Assembly: GCA_016744905.1 (NCBI GenBank)
Contig: JADGDM010000008.1
Span: 1-63,780 of the forward strand
Direction: 5' to 3'
DNA from: Sulfurimonadaceae bacterium
GTDB taxonomy: Bacteria; Campylobacterota; Campylobacteria; Campylobacterales; Sulfurimonadaceae
DNA length: 63,780 bases
Position numbers and translations under genes: made by a program. The notes under the pieces are model-generated. The model made no database searches and was not told the DNA's origin. It saw only the letters and a program-made list of their open reading frames with translations. Positions 1-6,923 of the stretch are shown one piece after another; position 1 is the first letter of the stretch, and every line of letters starts with the position of its first letter.

Positions 1-350
1 CGAGTTTGTGGCATTGGGCCATCCGCTGCAGAAACAACAAGAATAGCACCATCCATTTGTGCAGCACCAGTAATCATGTTTTTAACATAATCGGCGTGAC
101 CTGGACAGTCAACGTGTGCATAGTGACGTGTATCAGTTTCGTACTCTACGTGAGAAGTAGCGATTGTGATACCACGTTCGCGCTCTTCAGGAGCGTTATC
201 GATTTGATCATAATCCATAAGTGCAGCACCATTAGTTACTGCTAGAACTGCAGTAATTGCAGCTGTTAGTGTAGTTTTACCATGATCGACGTGACCAATA
301 GTACCAATGTTACAATGCGGTTTATTCCGTTCGAATTTTTCTTTTGCCAT
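1..350 (-). CDS. tuf: Elongation factor Tu, 5' part (cut by window edge)
   Basis: This is the amino-terminal part of EF-Tu, the GTPase that brings aminoacyl-tRNA to the ribosome. The gene starts at the ATG at 350-348 and runs off the left edge after about 116 codons. The G1 loop GHVDHGKT, the switch region with RGITI, and the G3 motif DCPGH are all readable. It is the last gene of the tRNA-Thr/Tyr/Gly/Thr-tuf cluster, an order also known from enterobacterial tufB. It is presumably transcribed from the promoter at 998-1026. Identification is certain; only the 3' end is missing. Confidence 0.98.
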   Translation of the reverse strand, partial: MAKEKFERNKPHCNIGTIGHVDHGKTTLTAAITAVLAVTNGAALMDYDQIDNAPEERERGITIATSHVEYETDTRHYAHVDCPGHADYVKNMITGAAQMDGAILVVSAADGPMPQT

Positions 351-403
351 AGGGTTCTCCAATGTGATTTTGTAATATAAATGGAATTGTATCCAAAAAT
401 TAC

Positions 404-557
<154 letters not shown>

Positions 558-682
558 ACAATTGTAAATTAATTAGATTGGTGCAAACTATATATTACCT
601 ATGGTAATTTAAGTTTTAAAAGTGAAGAAGTAGTTATTGTACTTCAGCTCCCAGATTGGAACATATTGTTTCTAAGATTCAA

Positions 683-759
683 TGGAGCGGGTGAAGGGAC
701 TCGAACCCTCGACCCTCAGCTTGGAAGGCTGACGCTCTAGCCAACTGAGCTACGCCCGC
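683..759 (-). tRNA. tRNA-Gly (anticodon TCC)
   Basis: This is a 77-nt cloverleaf on the minus strand. It begins GCGGGCG and ends CGCTCCA with encoded CCA. The anticodon arm is TCAGC-CTTCCAA-GCTGA, giving anticodon TCC. The T arm carries GGTTCGAGTC. It is the third of four tRNAs in transcription order. The 163-nt stretch between it and tRNA-Thr(GGT) holds no gene. Confidence 0.96.
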
Positions 760-770
760 GTACATTGATA

Positions 771-855
771 TGGTGATGAGAGAAGGAGTCGAACCTTCGA
801 ACCCATAGGGAGCAGATTTACAGTCTGCCGTCGTTGGCCACTTGACTATCTCACC
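771..855 (-). tRNA. tRNA-Tyr (anticodon GTA)
   Basis: This is an 85-nt class II tRNA on the minus strand with a long variable arm, as expected for bacterial tRNA-Tyr. The anticodon arm is GCAGA-CTGTAAA-TCTGC with anticodon GTA. The acceptor GGTGAGA pairs with TCTCATC through one G-T pair, and CCA is encoded. Confidence 0.96.
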
Positions 856-902
856 ATTTCTTAATATCTGGTCTAACACTGTTTCTAATATTCAACTAAC
901 GA

Positions 903-979
903 TGGTGCCGACACGAGGATTTGAACCCCGGGCCTGCTGATTACAAATCAGCTGCTCTAGCCAACTGAGCTATGTCGGC
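903..979 (-). tRNA. tRNA-Thr (anticodon TGT)
   Basis: This is a 77-nt cloverleaf on the minus strand, starting GCCGACA and ending TGTCGGCACCA. The anticodon arm is GCTGA-TTTGTAA-TCAGC, giving anticodon TGT. It is the first gene of the tRNA-tuf transcription unit, about 12 nt after the expected start of transcription. Confidence 0.96.
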
Positions 980-997
980 ATCGATTGTTGAGGTGGA

Positions 998-1026
998 ATT
1001 ATAGGCAATTTTATTTTTAATGTCAA
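998..1026 (-). promoter_or_regulatory. Consensus sigma70 promoter of the tRNA-tuf operon
   Basis: Read on the minus strand, TTGACA (1026-1021) and TATAAT (1003-998) are separated by exactly 17 nt. Both hexamers are perfect. The promoter is placed so that transcription starts a few bases before tRNA-Thr(TGT). Housekeeping promoters of Campylobacter and Helicobacter usually lack a recognisable -35 box, so this one is unusually canonical. Confidence 0.85.
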
Positions 1027-1037
1027 GCTTTTTTGAT

Positions 1038-1835
1038 TTAAAATGTAATTTTGTCTCCATCTTTCAATACATTACTCTTCCAAATCCCCTGTAGCTGGGC
1101 TATTTCATCAATAATAGTTTTTTCAAAAAGTGGTTTAATATGATTTATATAGAGTGTTATCTCTCTACCTTCTACACTTTTTATTCTCTCAAATAGAAGC
1201 TGAGGCGTTAAATGCTTACTCTCTTTGGCCAATACTTCCATAGATGAAGGGAATGAACATTCAACCACCATAGAAGTAATAGAGTCGTCTTCTTTTAAAA
1301 CCTCTAACATTGTACTTAAATCGTACGTATCTGCAGTAATAAGTACAGAGGTCTCATTTTTCTTAACAACATAACCACAGCTTGGTACCGTATGATCTGT
1401 TTTAAAAGCCATAATGCTTGTTTCATTGTCTAATTCATAAACTTCGCCTATCTCAATAGGAACATAAACGACGCTCATCTCTTTAGAGTTAAGTAGAGGT
1501 ATCTTAGAAAAATCTGGCCAGATAACATCATTTAAAAAATGTTTTTTGACAGCATTTAGTGTTTGTGGCAATCCCATTAATTTTAATGGCTTAGCGCGCT
1601 GATCAAAATAACTGTCCAATATATACGCAATGTCCATTATATGATCTAAATGGGAATGGGTTAACCATATTCCATCAATCTCACCAGCAATATTGCCCAG
1701 TGATCGCAATAAATTACCTGCGTCTATAACATGATGTCTGGTAATCCAAAAGGAAGAGGTCTCATTTTTATGTCCTTTAGTACCATAGGCACCTAGGATT
1801 GTTATCTCATTTTTAGAATTCATCTTTAAACTCAT
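1038..1835 (-). CDS. Class II cyclic-nucleotide phosphodiesterase (MBL fold)
   Basis: This predicted metallo-beta-lactamase-fold enzyme would hydrolyse 3',5'-cAMP (or cGMP). The metal-binding motif HSHLDH stands near residue 60, preceded by IWLT, in the form typical of class II phosphodiesterases (PF02112, yeast PDE1 and bacterial CpdP). Later ligands are likely the TADTYD and NHIKP segments. There is no signal peptide. It is the last gene of the FecR-cyclase-HD-GYP operon and overlaps the stop of the preceding gene. Three starts are possible: TTG at 1847, ATG at 1835 and ATG at 1823. None has a strong ribosome site; conserved sequence begins just after the last. The adjacent adenylate cyclase supports a cAMP substrate. 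Confidence 0.82.
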   Translation of the reverse strand: MSLKMNSKNEITILGAYGTKGHKNETSSFWITRHHVIDAGNLLRSLGNIAGEIDGIWLTHSHLDHIMDIAYILDSYFDQRAKPLKLMGLPQTLNAVKKHFLNDVIWPDFSKIPLLNSKEMSVVYVPIEIGEVYELDNETSIMAFKTDHTVPSCGYVVKKNETSVLITADTYDLSTMLEVLKEDDSITSMVVECSFPSSMEVLAKESKHLTPQLLFERIKSVEGREITLYINHIKPLFEKTIIDEIAQLQGIWKSNVLKDGDKITF

Positions 1836-2925
1836 TTCGTACTTCAAGGAATTTATCTAAATTCTCAAAAAACAGATCTGTTAATTTTGGATCAAAATGT
1901 TTAGCGCGTTCTTCTTCAAAAAGATTAAAAATCTTCTCATCATCCCACGCTTTTTTGTACACCCTATCACTACCTAATGCATCAAACACATCTGCAATGG
2001 CTGTAATACGACCAAAGATGTGAATATCTTCTCCACTGAGTTTTCTTGGATAGCCTGAGCCATCCCATTTTTCATGATGCTCATACGCTACAATAGATGC
2101 TGCTTTTAAAAGTGGTCTATCTGAGTGACGAATCATGTCATAGCCCAACTTGGCATGGGTATCCATAACCGCACGTTCTTCCGCATCAAAACGACCAGGT
2201 TTATTTAAAACAGAATCAGGAATAGCGACTTTACCAATGTCATGCATTGGTGAAGCATCTTTTAGTAATTGCGCTTGCTCTTCACTCAGACCATACGCTA
2301 AAGCCAGGATCTTAGAATATTCTGCCACACGCTTTACATGGTTACCTGTCTCTTTAGAACGGCTCTCACCAATAGCGCCCATAGTAAAGACAACCTCTTT
2401 TTGCGTATCTTCAATCTCTCGTACCAAGCGCGCTGACTCCAAAGTTTCTGCTGCGTAGGTTGAGGAGAGCATCAACCTTTCCATATCTCTTTTATCAAAG
2501 ACCTCTTCATCACCCAATCGATTAATAGCCTGAAAAGCACCAATGATTTCATCATCTTTATTGTACATAGGAACAACCATCATACTTTTAGTACGATAAC
2601 CTGTTTTTTTATCTACTTCAGGATTAAAACGATAGTCATGGTATACATCATTAATCATAATACGTTCTCTACTACTAACCGCACTACCAACAATACCTGA
2701 GTTAATATCTATCTCTATAGCATCCATACCATGAGCTACTTGTGTCCATAGCCTTTTTTTATCATCACTTACTACCCAAACCGTACAACGGTCTGCACTG
2801 GTGATTGCACGACCCATATCAGCGAGTACAATAAGTACATTTTTATGCGAGCGCGTAGATGATATTTTAGTGATATATTTAAAGATTAAAGCCATTACTT
2901 CTGAGGCATTTAAACTATTATTCAT
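1813..2925 (-). CDS. GAF domain / HD-GYP c-di-GMP phosphodiesterase
   Basis: This is a 370-residue cytoplasmic sensor-phosphodiesterase. A GAF domain spans roughly residues 20-160. An HD-GYP domain follows (about 180-365) with the HD pair at 228-229 (MHDIGKVAIP) and an intact HHEKWDGSGYP around 283-293. All hallmark residues for c-di-GMP hydrolysis are present, so it should be active rather than degenerate. A short helical linker joins the two domains. It lies 21 bp after the adenylate cyclase and overlaps the cyclic-nucleotide phosphodiesterase, indicating co-transcription. The GAF domain might bind a cyclic nucleotide made next door; that is inference. Confidence 0.92.
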   Translation of the reverse strand: MNNSLNASEVMALIFKYITKISSTRSHKNVLIVLADMGRAITSADRCTVWVVSDDKKRLWTQVAHGMDAIEIDINSGIVGSAVSSRERIMINDVYHDYRFNPEVDKKTGYRTKSMMVVPMYNKDDEIIGAFQAINRLGDEEVFDKRDMERLMLSSTYAAETLESARLVREIEDTQKEVVFTMGAIGESRSKETGNHVKRVAEYSKILALAYGLSEEQAQLLKDASPMHDIGKVAIPDSVLNKPGRFDAEERAVMDTHAKLGYDMIRHSDRPLLKAASIVAYEHHEKWDGSGYPRKLSGEDIHIFGRITAIADVFDALGSDRVYKKAWDDEKIFNLFEEERAKHFDPKLTDLFFENLDKFLEVRNEFKDEF

Positions 2926-2946
2926 CTATTTTTCCTTTACTTTACT

Positions 2947-5028
2947 TTACTTTGTAGTCATTTTATGGATACCCCAAGGTGTATCATTCTCTAAGAGATC
3001 TATATAATAAGTAGCAACCCTATCATTTGATTCAGTTAAAAGCTTTTTAAAAGCTTCTAGCGCACTTGCGTGATCACCTGCTTTATAAAATTCCAAAGCC
3101 ACATCATGTTCTTCTTTAATAACCTGATTTTTAATACTTACTTTCATCAATTCAAATAAGCTAACTGCTTCATTTTTACCCTTAACCATAACACTCTCAA
3201 TCTCTCTGGTTAAAAAACGATCTTCCAACAGTGGCAAAGTAAACTCTGTAATCAAAATCTTAACCCCATAGTTTTTAGTTAAGCCCTCGACACGTGAAGC
3301 AAGATTTACACCATCACCGATAACCGTATAGTTAAATCTTGTATCTGAACCCATATTACCAACAACTACTTCAGCGGTGTTGATTCCAATACCTATCTCT
3401 ATTGCTGCAATACCCTCTTTTTTAAGTACCTCATTAAGTTTGTCCAACTCTTCTATCATCTCTAGCGCGCTGTCACAAGCTGCTGATGGATGATTTTTAA
3501 CATCAACAGGTGCATTAAAAAATGCCATTAATGCATCACCGATATATTTATCCAACATACCACCATGATTTAATACAGAGTTTGTCATCGGGGTAAAATA
3601 ACGATTTAAAAGTGTAATTAAGGCTTCTGGACTCATAGACTCAGAGATAGAGGTGAAAGAGCGAATATCACTAAATAGCACTGTTAACTCTTTATTCTCT
3701 CCCCCAAGGTTTAAGCCCTCAGGATTTTCAATAAGCTGATCTAAAAGATCTCCAGAGAGATAATTCGAAAAGGCCCCTTTTACAAATCTACTTTTCTGCT
3801 CTTGCAATGTAAATTCAATAATCTCCAATATTGCCCCACTTAAAAAGATCGCAATTAAGGGATAAAACACATCTATATAAATGTAATTCTCTACAAACAT
3901 CCAGCGTGCAAAGAAAAATAGTGCTACATAAGTGGAAATATAAATAACTACCCGCAGACCCGTTCTGTTCACTATAAATATCAATAGAAGTGGCAAAAGA
4001 ATTAAAAAAGAGAGTGCAAAAGCAGTTATTTTATACGAGTCATTGATAAGATGGTTCTCTAAAACATTTGAGATAAATGTGTAGTGCAACAGTGGCCCAG
4101 GAATCTCTCCAAGAGGCGTTGCACGAATATCCCCGGCCCCAATATCTGTAATCCCTAAGATAACAATCTTATTTTCAAAAAAGTCTTTGCTGTAACGCTT
4201 TGAAATAAGATCTGAGAAGGAGATACTCTGGTAGAGCTCTTTTTTATAGTAGTTCAGGCGTACAAAACCTTTTTCATTAAGCTCTAAGACTCTATTTGCC
4301 AAAGAGAGGTGTGTATCATCAACACGTAAGATGTCTGAGTTGGTACGTAGTCGTAAGGCCTGAACACCTAAAGATGGATAAATAAGTTCTGAGTCGTGTT
4401 CATCTAAGTCTCCATTTTCTTCAGCGATAAAATATGCCGTGGGGTAACCTCTAAGTAGTTGATCTTCATCGCGAATGGTTGAGAAAGCGCCCGACATAGA
4501 ACACCCATCAAGAATAGTTTCGATGTTCATCTCTGTATAAGGGGCGCTAACAAAGTTTGGTTTATTGTTGTTTGCGCGTATCTGAACTAAAAGTCTGTCT
4601 AAGGCTGAGTCCACTAAAACATCTTCTTGTTCTTCAGAGATGTTTTGTGTCGACTTTTTACGTAGAAAAAATCCACAGACGCTATTATTTAGTCCATCTA
4701 ATGCTTCACCAAGTGCTTCATCTTGTTCTTCTAGGGTTGGCTCAGAAAAAATCATATCCATTAAAACAACATCTGCTTTGCTTAATTGATCTAAGCCTTG
4801 CGCAATAATTTCCCTGTTCCAAGGCCAACGTCCATAAATATTTACGCTCGGTTCATCAACTGCCACAAAAAGAACATCACCACTAGGTGTTTTATCTTGT
4901 CGCACAAAATTTCCATCTGAAAAACTCTGAGAATATGCCTTAAATGGAGCGTCTTTACCTAGCCATAACCAAAAAGTAAATATACCAATTAACAGCGCTG
5001 ATAAAGAGAGAAAGAAAAACCTTTGCAA
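2947..5028 (-). CDS. CHASE2-domain class III adenylate cyclase
   Basis: This 693-residue membrane enzyme is predicted to make cAMP. Order: an amino-terminal membrane helix (5-24), an extracytoplasmic CHASE2 sensor (about 30-325), three membrane helices (about 335-405), then a class III cyclase domain (about 445-620). Catalytic residues are visible: metal-binding Asp454 (FSDIRSF) and Asp498 (DKYIGDA), Lys494 and Thr568 at the base-recognition positions (favouring ATP over GTP), and Asn575/Arg579 (GVNLASR) for the transition state. A short TPR-like tail follows. The gene starts 1 bp after the FecR gene, so the FecR protein and CHASE2 domain probably meet in the periplasm. Confidence 0.93.
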   Translation of the reverse strand: MQRFFFLSLSALLIGIFTFWLWLGKDAPFKAYSQSFSDGNFVRQDKTPSGDVLFVAVDEPSVNIYGRWPWNREIIAQGLDQLSKADVVLMDMIFSEPTLEEQDEALGEALDGLNNSVCGFFLRKKSTQNISEEQEDVLVDSALDRLLVQIRANNNKPNFVSAPYTEMNIETILDGCSMSGAFSTIRDEDQLLRGYPTAYFIAEENGDLDEHDSELIYPSLGVQALRLRTNSDILRVDDTHLSLANRVLELNEKGFVRLNYYKKELYQSISFSDLISKRYSKDFFENKIVILGITDIGAGDIRATPLGEIPGPLLHYTFISNVLENHLINDSYKITAFALSFLILLPLLLIFIVNRTGLRVVIYISTYVALFFFARWMFVENYIYIDVFYPLIAIFLSGAILEIIEFTLQEQKSRFVKGAFSNYLSGDLLDQLIENPEGLNLGGENKELTVLFSDIRSFTSISESMSPEALITLLNRYFTPMTNSVLNHGGMLDKYIGDALMAFFNAPVDVKNHPSAACDSALEMIEELDKLNEVLKKEGIAAIEIGIGINTAEVVVGNMGSDTRFNYTVIGDGVNLASRVEGLTKNYGVKILITEFTLPLLEDRFLTREIESVMVKGKNEAVSLFELMKVSIKNQVIKEEHDVALEFYKAGDHASALEAFKKLLTESNDRVATYYIDLLENDTPWGIHKMTTK

Positions 5029-5029
5029 A

Positions 5030-5743
5030 CTATAAGCTTTTCATAAGTTCTTTAAAGTGCTCAAACTGCTGTTCTTGTTCCTCTTTAAAAGCACGTTCGT
5101 CCACCCTGTCATTTGCACCAAATGAAATTGATTTTCCTGCTTCAAGATCAAACTCTTTCACATTGGTAATAATGTCCTCTTCCATACTCTTTTTAAACGC
5201 TTCAAAACCCATCTCTTGTTCTGCTTTATAACGTGCATATTCATCCATCACTTTTTTACGGTGTAGTTCAAACTCTTCATGTAAACTCGCGACACCAATA
5301 AGTCCCTCTTTTAAAGAGACACCCTTCGTCTCATTTTTATCATTGACAATAAAAGTAGTTCCTTTAATTCCGATAATAGCGAATTCTGTTTTGATTTTAA
5401 GAGAGTTCTTTTTTCCACGCTTGACGATATTATAATAGACAGAACCCTTGTTTTGGTGGATCTCATTTTCAGCCATAAACTGTATCTGTGAATTTTTATC
5501 CAAAACAACGTCTGAACCATCAAGCAGTTTAATCATCACATGGGCATTTTTATAAGTAATCAACAGATCACCTGCATTCACTTCATAACCCGCTTTGACC
5601 TTCTCTTTTTTAATCGAGTCTTTTTTAAGTACTTTTACCTTGCCACTTGACTTGGCTAAAACACCTATCTTTTCAGCAAATACCGTAGAAGAGAACAAAG
5701 AGGTCACAAGGAGAGTCTGAATTAATAACATAAATAAACGCAT
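5030..5743 (-). CDS. FecR-domain periplasmic protein
   Basis: This is a secreted 237-residue protein with a signal peptide ending near VFA-EK. A FecR-type beta domain covers roughly residues 25-150 (GDLLITYKNA, LLDGSDVVLD, IKGTTFIVN), followed by a charged helical tail with likely coiled coil. FecR domains usually occur in TonB-linked regulators, but stand-alone FecR proteins beside CHASE2 cyclases are a recurring pairing. The start at 5743 is chosen because GGAAA lies at the right distance upstream; an ATG four codons earlier has no such site. It is the first gene of the second-messenger operon and probably tunes the CHASE2 sensor. Confidence 0.85.
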   Translation of the reverse strand: MRLFMLLIQTLLVTSLFSSTVFAEKIGVLAKSSGKVKVLKKDSIKKEKVKAGYEVNAGDLLITYKNAHVMIKLLDGSDVVLDKNSQIQFMAENEIHQNKGSVYYNIVKRGKKNSLKIKTEFAIIGIKGTTFIVNDKNETKGVSLKEGLIGVASLHEEFELHRKKVMDEYARYKAEQEMGFEAFKKSMEEDIITNVKEFDLEAGKSISFGANDRVDERAFKEEQEQQFEHFKELMKSL

Positions 5744-5834
5744 AGTATTTTCCATTTAACGAATTTTCTAAATTATATCATGAATAACGATACAATGGCG
5801 TTAAAAATGAATAAAAGTATATTGAAGGATAAAA

Positions 5835-6560
5835 ATGGTCATTCTTTTCTCACCCTCAGAAGGTAAAAATAGTGAAAATAGTTCAGATAAAATGGAACTT
5901 CTCTTTGGCATAGAAGGTCGTCAAGAGATCTTAAAAACCTACAATGAAACCATAGCGCGCTATGATATAGAAGAGTTAAAAAAACTATTTGGACGAAAAA
6001 AAGAGAGTGATTTTCAAGAGTACTTGGTTGATATATTCAATGCACCAACGGCTAAGGCTGTAGCGCGCTATGATGGGGTAGCGTATGAGTATCTAAAATA
6101 TGAAACGCTCTCTCACGCTGAACAAAGCTATATTGATAAAAACACCTTAATCTTTTCAAATCTTTTTGGAGCAGTGCGCGCTGATGATTTGATTCCAAAT
6201 TATAAAATCAAACAAGGTGAAAGCCTCTCTAACATCGCTCCTGATAAGTTTTACAAGTCTGCTTATACAAAAGAGTTAGATAACTATCTTGAAAACGAAG
6301 AAATTTTAGACCTGCGCGCTGGTTATTATGATAAGTTTTACAAAATCACAAAGTCTTACACCACCATGAAATTTTTAAAAGGTGGTAAAACTGTCAGTCA
6401 CTGGGCGAAGGCATATCGTGGCAATGTTTTGCGTGCTTTGGCAAAGAATAACATCACAAGTATTGAAGCAGTATTAAAACTAAAAATAGAGGATTTAGAA
6501 ATCACAGAGATTAAAACAACAAAAAACAAGCAGGAGATTATCTATAATATTATTGACTAA
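5835..6560 (+). CDS. yaaA: YaaA family peroxide stress protein
   Basis: This 241-residue cytoplasmic protein of the YaaA/DUF328 family limits intracellular iron and oxidative DNA damage in E. coli. Family motifs are the opening FSPSEGK, ARYDGVAYEYL, LFGAVRADDLIPNYKIK and SHWAKAYRGNVLR. It is divergent from the FecR operon across a 91-bp spacer, and an AAGGATAAAA ribosome site precedes its ATG. It carries two exact copies of AGCGCGCT (5954 and 6062) plus two one-mismatch copies, the densest patch in the window. Confidence 0.93.
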   Translation: MVILFSPSEGKNSENSSDKMELLFGIEGRQEILKTYNETIARYDIEELKKLFGRKKESDFQEYLVDIFNAPTAKAVARYDGVAYEYLKYETLSHAEQSYIDKNTLIFSNLFGAVRADDLIPNYKIKQGESLSNIAPDKFYKSAYTKELDNYLENEEILDLRAGYYDKFYKITKSYTTMKFLKGGKTVSHWAKAYRGNVLRALAKNNITSIEAVLKLKIEDLEITEIKTTKNKQEIIYNIID

Positions 6561-6585
6561 TTAATAATTATGATAAAATTACATT

Positions 6586-6906
6586 ATGCAAACAATTGAA
6601 TCAATAAATGAAATAATCAAAAATAATGTCGCAGTAATGCTCTACTTCAGCGCGCCAACATGTAATGTCTGTCATGCCCTTAAACCTAAGTTACTCGCAG
6701 GGATAGAAGATAATTTTAAAGAGTTTGAGATTATCTCTGTTGATGTTTCTGTCGAGATGGAAGTAGCCGCACACTTTAGTGTTTTTGCTATTCCTACTGT
6801 ATTAATCTTTCTTGATGGACGAGAGTATGTACGTAAAAGTCGTCATATGAGCGTAGACGCCGTGATTGATGAGATCCGTCGCCCTTATGAAATGATGATG
6901 TCATAA
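6586..6906 (+). CDS. Thioredoxin-like protein with CNVC active site
   Basis: This small 106-residue thioredoxin-fold protein has the redox motif APTCNVCHAL in place of WCGPC. It has a cis-proline segment AIPTVLIF and no signal peptide, so it should act in the cytoplasm as a thiol-disulfide reductant. It lies 25 bp after yaaA on the same strand and may be co-expressed, which would fit an oxidative stress role. Its substrate is not evident. Confidence 0.85.
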   Translation: MQTIESINEIIKNNVAVMLYFSAPTCNVCHALKPKLLAGIEDNFKEFEIISVDVSVEMEVAAHFSVFAIPTVLIFLDGREYVRKSRHMSVDAVIDEIRRPYEMMMS

Positions 6907-6923
6907 AAATAAAAGCTTCTAAA

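Noticed and set aside
6-245. Plus-strand open frame of 79 codons at the left edge
   Set aside because: It lies antisense to tuf, whose frame matches EF-Tu motif by motif.
679-879. Minus-strand open frame of 66 codons
   Set aside because: It covers tRNA-Gly and tRNA-Tyr, which fold properly, so the frame is accidental.
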